NCBI GenBank assembly: GCA_963788205.1
Contig: CAWBGG010000005.1
Location: 124,001 to 188,000, forward strand
DNA: 64,000 nt
Reading direction: 5' to 3'
DNA from: CAVVMA01 sp963788205
Lineage (GTDB): Bacteria; Desulfobacterota; Binatia; Binatales; Binataceae
A model generated the notes under the pieces. The model worked only from the letters and a program-made list of their open reading frames with translations. It did no database searches and was not told the origin of the DNA. Positions 7,714 to 17,480 of the stretch are shown piece by piece (within the stretch, counting starts at the first letter, position 1; the number at the start of each line of letters is the position of its first letter). The position numbers were made by a program, and so were the translations under genes.

Positions 7714-10700
7714 TGGCGGCCGATCTCGCCCTCACCGGCGACAAAAAACGACGCCCAGGCGAACGGATGCGCAAAGTAGGCCTGGTTGGCCCTGGCTTCG
7801 CTGGTCAGCAGGTGGCGCATCCCCTCGCGCAGCGCGTCGGCCCGCGATACGCCGGGGCGCGATCCGTAGTAACCCAGCACGCTGCTCATGAGTTGGCGCG
7901 TAGCCGCGTCGTTGACGCTCCACTGCGAGACCAGCAGCGACGGCGCTCCCGCGTAGAAGAACGCCTGCACCAGTCCCGAGAGTCCCTCATCGTTCTCTCC
8001 CGCCTCGCCGGTGCCGCAGGCTGACAGGATCACCCACTGCACGTTGAGCAGCTTGAACCCCAGGATATCCTCGATACGCAACAGGGCGGTGTCGCCCTGA
8101 CCGGTGATGGGCGTCAGCACCAGCGCCGGCTCGGTGCAGGCCTCCATCTTACCCGCGGTCAGGGCATGGGTCGCGAAAGCGATTATTTTGGCTCGGCCGA
8201 GCCGCCCGGACTGATTCAGATCGATCACGCTGGAGCGGGTCGCATTGGAGCCGGTGAACAGTTCGGTGCGGCGATCGGCGCCGAGCGCCTCGGCGTCGGT
8301 GGTGAGCTCGGGTCCCGCGCCGGGCAGCGGACACAACGCTGCGACCGCGTTGGGCACGCACGAGTTGACCATCTCGATACCGCGCCCGTTGCTGCAATCG
8401 GGATTCAGCGCCGGGTCGCCGATGCCCAGAAAGGGCTCCGCGCCTGATACGGGCGCGCCGCTGGGCGGCGACGAACGCAACATCCGTAACGCCGTCGCCG
8501 AAGGCAGTTGGTTGATCGCGTACTCGGCATTGAGCAGCCAGGGAATTGCCGGGTAGAGCTCGGTCAGGTCCTTCGGCGAGGGCGCGAGCCCTTGCTTGTA
8601 GTTGGTGGCCAGCGTCGCATAGGCGGCGCCGTCCGCACTGGTGATCAACGCCGCGAGCGGCACCGGCAGCAAAGCGTTGTCGGGGACGACGATCAGATGG
8701 CGCGTGCCCGCAAGCTCGGACTCCAGCGGCTTCAGCAACAACGCGTAAAAACCGTAAGCGTCGGCCGCGTCGAAGGGTGGAACCTGACAATGCTCGCCGA
8801 CCATGTCGCAGGGCGGCACGACACTGGATCGCAACCGCGAGACCATCGCGCGCAGAGCGCCGCGGTCGATCGGCCGGTCGCGATAGGCCGGTTCTCGACC
8901 GGGCCTCAACAGCCACGCCAGCACGCGATCGTCGAGCGTGAAGTAGCTGACCATCGCTTCGTCGGGGCGGAGCAGTTGCTGCGCCTCGCCGATCGTGATC
9001 GGGTCAGGCGCGACCAGCTCCGCATACCTTGGGAACTCGCCATAGAGCTCGTGACTGGCGGCGGCCAGCGATTGATCGAGCTGGCTGTAGCTCTTTTGCA
9101 GGCTTTCGATCAGGGCCGCATCCTGCTGCCCGGCCGGCTGGGAGTACTGGATGTCAAGTGCTTTGCCGGCCGCTACGTATTGCGAGCTTAAGTCCTGGAC
9201 CCGGCGGACCAACGCCGCGATAGCGGGATCACCCGCCGCCGCGCGCGCCGCCGATTGCGCCATCGCGGCCTGCGCCGGACCACCCCGGATCTGCTCGGCA
9301 ACCGCAAAGGCGTCGCTTGAAGCCCGCGTCGGTCCGTTATCGAACTGCGGGTCGCGCGCGATCATCCCGAGCAGCTCGAGGTATCGGACCAACTCGGCAT
9401 TGAGCGGCTTGAGCAACGAGCGCAAGCCAGCCTCGCCCAGCCCGGCGTTCACGCGCCGCACGGCCAGCATCGTCTGGCGCGCCTGCTCGAACAGCGCGCG
9501 GGCGCCGCGCAAGTCGCCCTGCGCCTGTTTGGTTTCGGCCAGTTGCGCGAGCGCGTCGGCAACCTCGGGATGGTTGGGACCGAAGCTCTTGCGCCGAATC
9601 GTCACGGCCCGTTCGAGCAGCGGTTGGGCGTCGGCGTAGCGGTTCATCTCGCGGTATACCGCGGCGAGGTTCCTGAGACCGGTCGCAACGTCCGGATGGT
9701 CCGCGCCCAGCGTTTTCTCATCAATCGCGAGCGCGCGTTTGTAGAGCGGCTCGGCATCGGCGTAATGGCCCTCCTGCACGTAGAGTCCGGCGAGATTGTT
9801 GAGACTGGTGGCGACGTCGGCATGGTTGGGGCCCAGCGCCTTTTCCCGAATCGCCAAAGCGCGCTCGTACATTGCTTTCGCGTCGGCGTAGCGCCCCTGA
9901 TCGGCGTAGAGCAGCGCGAGATTGTTGAGGTCGGTCGCAACTTCCGGATGCTCCGCGCCGAGCGCCTGCTGATCGATGGCGAGCGCGCGCTTGTGCAGCG
10001 GTTCGGCCTCGGCGTAGCGGCCCTCGTAGCGGTAGAGAATCGCGAGATCGTTGAGGGTCGCGGCGACTGCCGGATGATCGGGCCCGAGAATTTGGTCGCG
10101 GATCGCCAGCGCCCGCTTGTAGAGCGGCTCGGCCTGCGCGTAGCGGCCCTGATCGACCTGTAGCTGCGCCTGCTCGATTAGGCTCTTCGCCACCGCCAGG
10201 TTGTCCGAGCCCAGCGCCTTCTGGCGAATCGCGAGCGCCCGCTCCTCGAGCGGCTCGGCGTCGCCGTAGCGGCCCTGATCGCTGGCCAACACGGCCAGAT
10301 TGTCGAGGTCGGTTGCCACTTCGGGATGGTCAGGGCCGAAAGTCTTTTCGCGGATCGCCAAGGCGCGCTGCTCGAGCCCTTCGGCTTCGGTATAGCGGCC
10401 CTCCTGCCAGTAGAGTCCGGCCAGGTTGCTCAGACTGGTAGCCACATCGGGATGGTCGGCACCCAGGGCCTTTTCGCGAATCGCCAGCGCCTGCTGATAG
10501 AGCGGTTCCGCGTCGGCGTAGCGGCCCTGATCCTGATAAACCAGCGCGAGATTGTTCAGATTCGTCGCGAGTCTCCGGATGGTCGGGGCCGAGAACCTTC
10601 TGATTGATCGCGATCGCCTGCTTCAACAACGGTACGGCCTCGGCATAGTGGGCCTGGTCGTCATTGAGGATCGCGAGGTTGTTGAGATCGGTCGCACGCT

Positions 10701-11295
10701 CGGGACGATTGGGGGCCAGCGCCTTCTGGTCGATACCGAATGCCTGCTCCAACTGCGGCTTGGCCTCGGCGTAGCGTCCCTGCTGTTCGTAGAGAATCGC
10801 GAGGTTGCCCAGATCGGTCGCCACTTCGGGACGGTCGGGACCGGATTTTCGATCGATCTCGAGTGCTCGCTTGAGCAGCGGCTCGGCATCCGCATAGCGG
10901 CCCTGGACCTGATAGAGGACCCCGAGATTGCCGAGCGCTACGGCGGTCGCGGGATGGTCGGGCCCCATCGACTTTTCCCAGATGTCCAGGGCGCGCTTGT
11001 ACAGCGGCTCCGCCTCGGCATAACGGCCCTGGCGAAAATACAGGCGCGCCAGCTTGTTGAGAGTTGCCGCGGTCTGCGGACGATCGGGGCCGAACTGGCT
11101 TTGGTCGATCTCGAGCGCGCGTTTATAGAGCGGCTCGGCCTGAGCGTATTGGCCGCGCGCCACCTGCGAGTCGGCTTCCCCTTCCAGCGGCCAGGCCTGC
11201 CCGGCGCCCGCTGACTGCGACGACGTAGCCGGAACGGCGCACGCATTGAGGGCGACCATCGCGACAATCGCGAGTGCGGCCGAGGCAGACTTCAT
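7710..11295 (-). CDS. TPR-repeat CHAT (caspase-like) protease with lipoprotein signal; one +1 frameshift
   Basis: Read across one extra base near 10569, this is a 1194-residue protein. Residues 1-19 are a signal ending VALNAC, a plausible lipobox. Thirteen to fourteen 42-residue TPRs of the kinesin-light-chain type (QGRYAEAEPLYKRALAI...LGPDHPEVATDLNNLA) follow to about residue 600. The C-terminal CHAT domain contains IVVPDNALLPVPLAAL, the catalytic His1043 in AFATHAL and Cys1093 in ILSACGTG, 50 residues apart as in active caspase-like enzymes. The frameshift falls at PDHPET|ATNLNNLAL: the frame is otherwise open on both sides. The start overlaps the cyclase stop (ATGA). Cytosolic TPR-CHAT proteins such as the Craspase peptidase lack an export signal, which is what makes this one odd. 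Confidence 0.88.
9490..11165 (-). repeat. Tandem 126-bp (42-codon) TPR-encoding repeats
   Basis: About thirteen to fourteen imperfect tandem units, each 126 bp, encode the TPRs of the CHAT protein. The recurring plus-strand core is gcggccctgatc / ggcgtagcggccct. One unit (near 10840) is short by a codon or more, and the frameshift sits in a unit near 10569. Array length is prone to change by recombination and to mis-assembly. Confidence 0.85.
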
Positions 11296-13463
11296 TTGCG
11301 ACTCGCGGGCCGATCGTCCGGCCGCTGCGCGCTATCGGCCTTCGCGGGCCGTCGATCAACCGCCTCGGGATTGACCACGAATACGCCGTCCCACGATTCG
11401 GGCGGCGGATGCGCGATGAATTCGCGCGCCCGGCGCGCCATCACCGATGCCGGATTGAGCTCTCCGGGGCCATCCGCCACGGCGTTGCTTTCGGTGCGCG
11501 ACAATTCTTCCCAGATCGCCGCCGCTTCGGCGAAGCCTCTGGCCCGATAGCACGCGAGAGCTTTCGCGAACATCTCGATCCGGGCCGCCTGTTCCGGCGC
11601 AGCCTCGGCCCGCGCGATGATCGGCTCGTAAACGGCAGCCGCTTCGCTGGCGCCTTTGACTAGCAGCCAATCCAACTCTCGCAGCAGGAATTCATCGGCG
11701 GCCAATTGCGCGGTGTGGCTGCCGATCACGATCTGACAAGCATAGATATCGGGTGCGCGCTCCAGGCGTGACGCCATGTTAACGGTCTGGCCGACTGCGG
11801 TGTAATTGTAGCGCCTTGCGGTGCCGACGTTGCCGACCACGGCGGGTCCCGAGTAAATCGCGATCTTCACCGCGAATCCTTCGGCGTCGCGGGCCTTATC
11901 CTCGATCTGCACGCGCTGGACCGTGGCCGCCGCGGCGAGCGCCGCTCGCACCGCGTTGCGCGCATGATCGTCGTCGCGCGCCGGCGCTCCCCAAATTGCC
12001 ATCACGGCGTCGCCGATGAACTTGTTGACATAGCCGTTGGTATTCTCCACCTCGTCCACTACGTAACCGAGGTAGCGGTTGACCGTCGCGGTCAGAGTTT
12101 CCGGATCCAGCCGCGTTGACATCGCGGTAAAGCCGGTGAGATCGGCGAACATGATGGTGACTTCGCGCCGCTCACCACCGAGCGTCAACGCCGCAGGATC
12201 GTGCGCCAATTGGTCGACGATCGCGGGCGCGAGATAGTGATGGAAGGCGCGATGGATCCGGCGGCGGGCTCGGTCCTCAACCAGGTAGCGCACGCTGTAA
12301 GCGATACCGGGCGCGGCCATCAGGGCCACCAGTGGGATTGCGAGCGGTATCCAATAATCGCGCTGCAACGCCACGACGGTCGCGATCACGAGCGCTGCAG
12401 CCATCGCAGCCGCCACGGCGACGGCGGTCCATGGCGCTAGCAACGAGCCCGCGAGCGCGCCGAGAGCAGCGGTCAACGCGGAGACCGCGGCAACGATAGA
12501 GCGCGGCGCGATCGCGGTGAGCTCGCCGGTCGCAACCGCCTCAATCGCAGCCGCATGCAGAAACACTCCCGGCACCGTATCCGACAACGGATCGGAGGCG
12601 CCCGATCGTCGGAGCCCACACGCCGCGACGCTGGAACCGGCCATCGGCTTGGGCAGGAAACGCCCCGAGGCCTGCTTGCGATCTTCCTCGGGCAGCGTAC
12701 CGCCGAAGAGCACGATCTTTCCGCCGAACGCGGCGCGCAGCGTCTGGGGGCTGCTCTGCTCGCAGCGGATTACGTTAACGATTGAGTAGGTGGGAATCGA
12801 TTCGAGATGGCGGTACGGGGCGATCAGGACTTCCGCCGGCATCTTCAAACCGGCACGCTGCAAAACCAGTGCGGCCAGCGTGGGCTGCGGCCCGGCGCTG
12901 CTGTCGATAGTCGATGCGACGCGGCGAAAGCGCCCATCAGGGTCGCGCATCATCTCGGTAAATCCGAGTGAATTGTAGCCGACGCTGAAGGCGAACGGCC
13001 GGGCCGGCAGCGTAGTCGCCGAACGGGAAAGCACCACCCGGTCGCGATATTTGTGCAGCGCGGCCAGGAATGGCAAGGCGAAATTCGGCCCGATTCCGGG
13101 AAAGGTGTTGGGATCGTAAGCGAAAATCTCGTCGAACCCGGCGGCCTTCGCGCCCGACTCCATCACCGCGGTCAGCGCGCCGGCCCATCCGGGCTCGAAG
13201 AACACCCGCGGATAACTCGCCAGGTCGGGCGCGTCGAGGCTGCGCCGATCGAGCGCGACTACCGCGACCGGCGAATCGCCGCTCCGGCGCGGCGCGAAGA
13301 GTGCGGCGCGCGCGGCGATCTGGAAATCGAACAAGGTGGCATCGGCCGCGGTCGGCGGATTCATCGCGAGCGTGGCCACGGCGGCAGTTATCGCGCACGC
13401 GATCGACGTGAGCTGCGGATGGGTGCGATGAGCACGTCTGGCGACTGCGGGCCGGTCAGACAC
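11292..13463 (-). CDS. CHASE2-domain membrane adenylate cyclase (class III)
   Basis: 723 residues. N-terminal helix (about 20-40), extracytoplasmic CHASE2 sensor domain (about 40-310, with VAVVALDRRSLD and GVFLHAAAIEAV), three close membrane helices (about 318-400), then a class III cyclase domain (about 425-600). Metal ligands are Asp441 (FADLTGF) and Asp485 (IGDAVMA). Lys481 and Thr555 (YTAVG) are the adenine-type specificity pair, and Asn562/Arg566 the transition-state pair, so ATP to cAMP is predicted. GTG start at 13463 with AGGA just upstream, seven bases after the FecR-like stop. Its stop overlaps the start of the TPR-CHAT gene. Confidence 0.93.
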   Translation of the reverse strand: MSDRPAVARRAHRTHPQLTSIACAITAAVATLAMNPPTAADATLFDFQIAARAALFAPRRSGDSPVAVVALDRRSLDAPDLASYPRVFFEPGWAGALTAVMESGAKAAGFDEIFAYDPNTFPGIGPNFALPFLAALHKYRDRVVLSRSATTLPARPFAFSVGYNSLGFTEMMRDPDGRFRRVASTIDSSAGPQPTLAALVLQRAGLKMPAEVLIAPYRHLESIPTYSIVNVIRCEQSSPQTLRAAFGGKIVLFGGTLPEEDRKQASGRFLPKPMAGSSVAACGLRRSGASDPLSDTVPGVFLHAAAIEAVATGELTAIAPRSIVAAVSALTAALGALAGSLLAPWTAVAVAAAMAAALVIATVVALQRDYWIPLAIPLVALMAAPGIAYSVRYLVEDRARRRIHRAFHHYLAPAIVDQLAHDPAALTLGGERREVTIMFADLTGFTAMSTRLDPETLTATVNRYLGYVVDEVENTNGYVNKFIGDAVMAIWGAPARDDDHARNAVRAALAAAATVQRVQIEDKARDAEGFAVKIAIYSGPAVVGNVGTARRYNYTAVGQTVNMASRLERAPDIYACQIVIGSHTAQLAADEFLLRELDWLLVKGASEAAAVYEPIIARAEAAPEQAARIEMFAKALACYRARGFAEAAAIWEELSRTESNAVADGPGELNPASVMARRAREFIAHPPPESWDGVFVVNPEAVDRRPAKADSAQRPDDRPASRK

Positions 13464-13470
13464 CTGCGTC

Positions 13471-14193
13471 CTAATCGACGCGTATCACGACCGGCGGGCT
13501 GGTTCGCAATGCTTTCGGCGCTGCGACCGCCACGAAACGCATCGTGCTCGAGGGCTCTGCGGGAGATTTCGGGACAAAAGTAATTTCGTAATGAACTCCC
13601 ACGGTGAGCGGCTGCAGGTCAGCCGGCCAATCGAACCGCGGCCCGATCAACTTTACGGTGCCAATCGGCGCGTTCTTTTGGGTGATATTGGCGGCGGCAA
13701 AGGACTGGCTGCGCGCTCCCACCAGCACAAAGCTGGGCCGGACAGAGAGCCGGGGAACCTGACTCGAGGGCTCGCCCCCGCGCATCAACTGGGTCAACGC
13801 CTCGCCGCCGGCCTTGAGGACTACTTCCTGCTTGCACGGCACCCGTTCTTCCGAAGTCTTGGCGCCCGCGGAAGTTTTGTAGCCCTTGGCGGCGAGATCG
13901 ACCCGGCCGCCCGTCACCGTGACTTCAGTGCAACTGTAATAGTCGTCGAAGATCAGCTTCCCGTCGGCGCCCAAGTTCAACTGCGTTCCCGCGGTCAGTT
14001 CGGAAAACGGCGTTACCGCGGGCGTGACCGAGCCGGAGACGTTGACGACCAGGGCGGCTGGCGCCGGCGCCGATTGAGCCTGCAACGAAAGCGCGAACAC
14101 CACTATCGCGGCGAGCATGATGCGACATCGCCATGTGTTCACCCTCGCGAAATTCGTTTCGCGATCGCCGGTACGTGTGATGGATGGTTTCAT
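13471..14193 (-). CDS. FecR-like exported protein
   Basis: 240 residues from ATG 14193; an alternative ATG at 14118 would leave only the signal sequence MLAAIVVFALSLQAQS. After the signal, about 100 residues resemble a FecR domain (ALVVNVSGSVTPAVTPFSELTAGTQLNLGADGKLIFDDY, seen as short beta strands separated by Gly), followed by a beta-rich tail. FecR-like domains of this type occur next to CHASE2 proteins and probably sense or scaffold in the periplasm. It is the first gene of the four-gene operon, seven bases before the cyclase. Family assignment is moderate; no enzymatic motif is seen. Confidence 0.6.
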   Translation of the reverse strand: MKPSITRTGDRETNFARVNTWRCRIMLAAIVVFALSLQAQSAPAPAALVVNVSGSVTPAVTPFSELTAGTQLNLGADGKLIFDDYYSCTEVTVTGGRVDLAAKGYKTSAGAKTSEERVPCKQEVVLKAGGEALTQLMRGGEPSSQVPRLSVRPSFVLVGARSQSFAAANITQKNAPIGTVKLIGPRFDWPADLQPLTVGVHYEITFVPKSPAEPSSTMRFVAVAAPKALRTSPPVVIRVD

Positions 14194-14585
14194 GATGAGG
14201 GCCTTTGGGCCCGGTCTGTCAGGACTGCCGGGACCGAAGCGGGAATCGGCTGGAAGGTTAGCGAAACGCCCGGTTCGATGCAAAATGAAATCGAGCGGGC
14301 ACGAAGGGTCCACAGTGGAACACCGGCGTGGGTGCGAAGTAGCAACCTCATGATTAAATTACAAATTTATCGACCGCGTCGGTCGGCTAAGAGCGCTGCG
14401 AGTAGGTCACGAACAGAGTTTGGTTCCGCGCGGGCTCTGGCCGGGCGCGAGTTCCCGCGGGTAACGGGCCGAATAGACAACCAAATCAGTGAGCTATTCG
14501 GTTGACTTGGATAAGCTTATGCGCCAACAACTTTGAGAGGCTTCTTGTATCAGAAAAGCGACTTGATTAGCGAATTCCATAGACG
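14194..14585. other. Divergent intergenic region
   Basis: 392 bp separating the FecR-CHASE2-CHAT-OmpA operon (leftward) from the sulfate-assimilation genes (rightward); it must hold both promoters. An AT-rich island at 14350-14370 stands out from the GC-rich surroundings, followed by the inverted motif CGACC...GGTCG at about 14371-14385. A TTGACT at 14502-14507 has no convincing -10 at 17 bp. No gene seen. Confidence 0.5.
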
Positions 14586-16460
14586 ATGAGTGGCCAAACT
14601 CCAGGGACGGAGGAAAGCGGACACCTTTCCGCGACGGGACGGGCAAACTTGTCGTTTGCCAGCAAGGCCGACATCGCGGAGTTCGTCGAAACGCTCGAGC
14701 GCTACGAACGGGGCGAGTTGACACCCGAGCAGTGGCGCGGATTCCGCCTGGTTCGCGGCGTCTACGGACAGCGCCAGGATGACGTGCAGATGCTCCGCAT
14801 CAAGGTTCCGCAGGGAATCCTGTCGGCGGCGGCGCTGCGCGCGGTGGCGGATTGCTGCGAGCGATACTCACGCGGTTTCGCGCATATCACCACCCGCGAG
14901 AACATCCAGATGCATTTCGTCCAGCTCTCGGATAGCGAGGCCTGCATGGAGCATCTGCTCAAGGCGGGCGTCACTACACGCGAGGCCTGCGGAAATTCGG
15001 TTCGTAACATCACGGGATGCCCATTCGCAGGGGTATGCTCCACCGAGCCCTTTGATGTCTCGCCCTACGCGGACGCGCTGACGCGCTACTTCCTGCGCCA
15101 TCGCCTCACCTCGTCGTTGCCGCGCAAGTTCAAAATCGCATTTGGCGGTTGCGATCCCGATTGTGCTGGTACCGCTATCAACGATATCGGCTTCCGCGCG
15201 CGGGTGCTGGGGACCAACGGCAGCGCCCAGCGCGGCTTCAGAATTACGGTAGGCGGCGGTACTGCGACGCTCTGGCAATCGGGATGGTTGCTCTACGAGT
15301 TTTTGCCCGCCGACCAGATCTTCAATGTGGCCGAAGCGGTTCTGCGCGTGTTCCATGCGCACGGACAGCGCAAGAGCAAGGCCAACGCCCGGATGAAGTT
15401 CCTGATCCGCAAGCTGGGCTGGGACGCATGGAAGAAACTGTTCGACGCGGAACTGAAAACCGTGTTGGCCGAGGGCGGCAATCGCCTTCCGTTCGATCCG
15501 CAAAACCCTCCGCTCGAGGACGAACCGCTCTGGAGGCGCGCCGTGCCGCCGTCCGAGGCTGAAATCGCGCGCCGGGTCGCTTCCGCGCAGGTCAAGGGAC
15601 CGGGAATCGTGCCCGACAAAATCGCGGAAATCCCGCCCGCATTTTCGCGGCCGCAATTCGAGCATTTCCGCCTCACCAATGTTCGTGCCCAGCATCAAGA
15701 TGGCTACCTGGCGGTGACGATACGAGTGCCGATGGGCGACCTGACCGGCGAACAATTTCGCGTGGTGGCCGATCTGGCGCTCGCGTTCGGCGACGGCAGC
15801 GTGCGTACCACTCTGCAGCAGAATCTCGTGATGCGATGGGTGAAGCGGGACGACTTGCCCGCGCTATATAAGCGCCTTCGAGCTGCGGGCCTGGGCGGCG
15901 CCGGCGCCGACACTATCGCTGATGTGACAAGTTGTCCGGGGGCCGAATCATGCCGGCTGGCGGTGACCCAGTCGCGCGGACTGGGTCGCGAGTTGTCGGA
16001 GTTTCTGGATTCGCGCACCGATTTGGCCGAGAGCGCTGCAGATGCTTCGATAAAAATCAGCGGATGCCCGAACGGATGCGGCCAGCATCATATAGCGGCG
16101 CTCGGCTTCCAGGGCGGCTTGCACCGGCTCGAGGACGGCAGCGTGATTCCTCAATACCAACTGATGGTTGGCGGGGGGTTGGACGGTGAGACGGCGCGGT
16201 TTGGCCGCCGCAGCGTAAAAATTCCCGCCCGGCGCGTGACCGAAGCGATGCGCCGCCTGCTGGAGTGGTATCGCGACACACGCGCTGAAGGCGAGAGCGC
16301 GGAGCAGTTTTTCCGCCGCGCCAGCCTGGATGAAATCGCGCGCTCGCTCGCCGATCTATGCGCCATCGGTGCCGACACCGCCGGCCCCGAGGACTATATC
16401 GACATCGGCGAGGATCACGCCTTCACCGGCGAGACCAAGGACGGTGAGTGCGCGGCTTGA
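14586..16460 (+). CDS. Assimilatory sulfite (or nitrite) reductase, siroheme/Fe4S4
   Basis: 624 residues with the duplicated ferrite-like half-domains of NirA/SiR/CysI proteins. The Fe4S4-siroheme ligands are Cys450 and Cys456 (TSCPGAESC) and Cys494 and Cys498 (SGCPNGC). A matching degenerate pair in the N-terminal half (NITGCPFAGVCSTEP) also resembles the family. Catalyses six-electron reduction of sulfite to sulfide or nitrite to ammonia in the cytoplasm. The APS reductase gene begins 12 bp downstream, so sulfite is the more likely substrate. Confidence 0.88.
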   Translation: MSGQTPGTEESGHLSATGRANLSFASKADIAEFVETLERYERGELTPEQWRGFRLVRGVYGQRQDDVQMLRIKVPQGILSAAALRAVADCCERYSRGFAHITTRENIQMHFVQLSDSEACMEHLLKAGVTTREACGNSVRNITGCPFAGVCSTEPFDVSPYADALTRYFLRHRLTSSLPRKFKIAFGGCDPDCAGTAINDIGFRARVLGTNGSAQRGFRITVGGGTATLWQSGWLLYEFLPADQIFNVAEAVLRVFHAHGQRKSKANARMKFLIRKLGWDAWKKLFDAELKTVLAEGGNRLPFDPQNPPLEDEPLWRRAVPPSEAEIARRVASAQVKGPGIVPDKIAEIPPAFSRPQFEHFRLTNVRAQHQDGYLAVTIRVPMGDLTGEQFRVVADLALAFGDGSVRTTLQQNLVMRWVKRDDLPALYKRLRAAGLGGAGADTIADVTSCPGAESCRLAVTQSRGLGRELSEFLDSRTDLAESAADASIKISGCPNGCGQHHIAALGFQGGLHRLEDGSVIPQYQLMVGGGLDGETARFGRRSVKIPARRVTEAMRRLLEWYRDTRAEGESAEQFFRRASLDEIARSLADLCAIGADTAGPEDYIDIGEDHAFTGETKDGECAA

Positions 16461-16472
16461 GAGAATTCCGGG

Positions 16473-17327
16473 ATGGATGAGCATCTGAACGATCGGACCA
16501 TGGACGAGCTGCAGGCCGGGCAGGTCGCCCTGGAGCTGGAAGGCAAGGAGCCTCAACAGGTGCTCGCCTGGGCCGTCGCGAGGTTCGGGCGGCAGCTAGG
16601 CATTTGCTCAGGGCTACAAGCTGAAGGCTGCGCGCTGATCGACATGGCGTGGCGAATTGACCCCGAAATTCGCGTCTTCACTATCGATACCGGCCGCCTG
16701 CCCGAGGAAACCCACGACTTGATCGCCCGCATCCGGGAGCGTTACGGAATCAAAATCGAAGTCTTCATGCCCGAAACCTCCAGAATCGAAGCGATGGTCC
16801 AGCGGCACGGTAGCAACCTCTTCCGCGAGAGTGTCGATCTGCGGCTGTTGTGTTGCCAGGTGCGCAAAGTGCTGCCGCTGCGGCGCGCGCTCCTGAACTA
16901 CCAGGCCTGGGTGACCGGGCTCAGACGCGATCAGAGCGTAACCCGGGCCAATTTTCCCCGCATCGAAATCGACCACGACCACGGCGGGATCGTTAAGCTC
17001 AATCCGCTCATTGACTGGACCGAGCGGGATGTGTGGGATTACGTACGGCGCAACGAAGTGCCGTATAGCGCTCTCTACGACAAGGGCTACAAGTCCATCG
17101 GATGCGCGCCGTGCACGCGTGCAGTCTCCGAGGACGAGGACCCGCGGGCGGGCCGATGGTGGTGGGAGAGCGGCGCACCCAAGGAGTGCGGGATGCACTG
17201 CGCGATCGAAAGCGGCAGCCTGCAAAAGAAGACGGCCGCGGTGCTCGGCGCCAAGGGCTTGTCGGAAGACATCGCTGACACCCATCGTAATGGCAGCCCC
17301 GGGGATCATGGGCCGGTCCAGCGCTGA
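16473..17327 (+). CDS. cysH: Phosphoadenylyl/adenylyl-sulfate reductase (CysH family, APS type)
   Basis: 284 residues. The PP-loop adenylation fold is seen in LGICSGLQAEGCALIDMAWRI and FTIDTGRLPEETHDLI. The Cys pairs LLCCQVRKV and IGCAPCTRA are the [4Fe-4S] ligands that mark APS-type (rather than PAPS-type) enzymes, and ECGMH carries the catalytic Cys. It reduces adenylyl sulfate to sulfite with thioredoxin or glutaredoxin. Placed 12 bp after the sulfite reductase gene, giving a two-step APS-to-sulfide module. The activation enzymes CysD/N are not in the window. Confidence 0.92.
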   Translation: MDEHLNDRTMDELQAGQVALELEGKEPQQVLAWAVARFGRQLGICSGLQAEGCALIDMAWRIDPEIRVFTIDTGRLPEETHDLIARIRERYGIKIEVFMPETSRIEAMVQRHGSNLFRESVDLRLLCCQVRKVLPLRRALLNYQAWVTGLRRDQSVTRANFPRIEIDHDHGGIVKLNPLIDWTERDVWDYVRRNEVPYSALYDKGYKSIGCAPCTRAVSEDEDPRAGRWWWESGAPKECGMHCAIESGSLQKKTAAVLGAKGLSEDIADTHRNGSPGDHGPVQR

Positions 17328-17480
17328 CCGCGCCTAGCTGCGGCGCCGCTTCTCGCATTTTGTTATGACACGGTTTCGCCGGGGGGCGATTCAGGCTACA
17401 ATCCGTCCTCGACGTTTCTCCTGCTGCTCGGTTTACCCACGCGGGCTTACTCCAGGCGGTAACATCGATCGGAGGTTTCC

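Noticed and set aside
9490..11165. Regular 126-bp spacing resembling a CRISPR array
   Set aside because: The repeats are in-frame coding units of 42 codons, without unique spacers between identical repeats.
7710..11295. TPR-CHAT as part of a type III-E CRISPR (Craspase) system
   Set aside because: No Cas genes or CRISPR array are nearby, and this protein has an export signal; its neighbours are cyclase and envelope genes.
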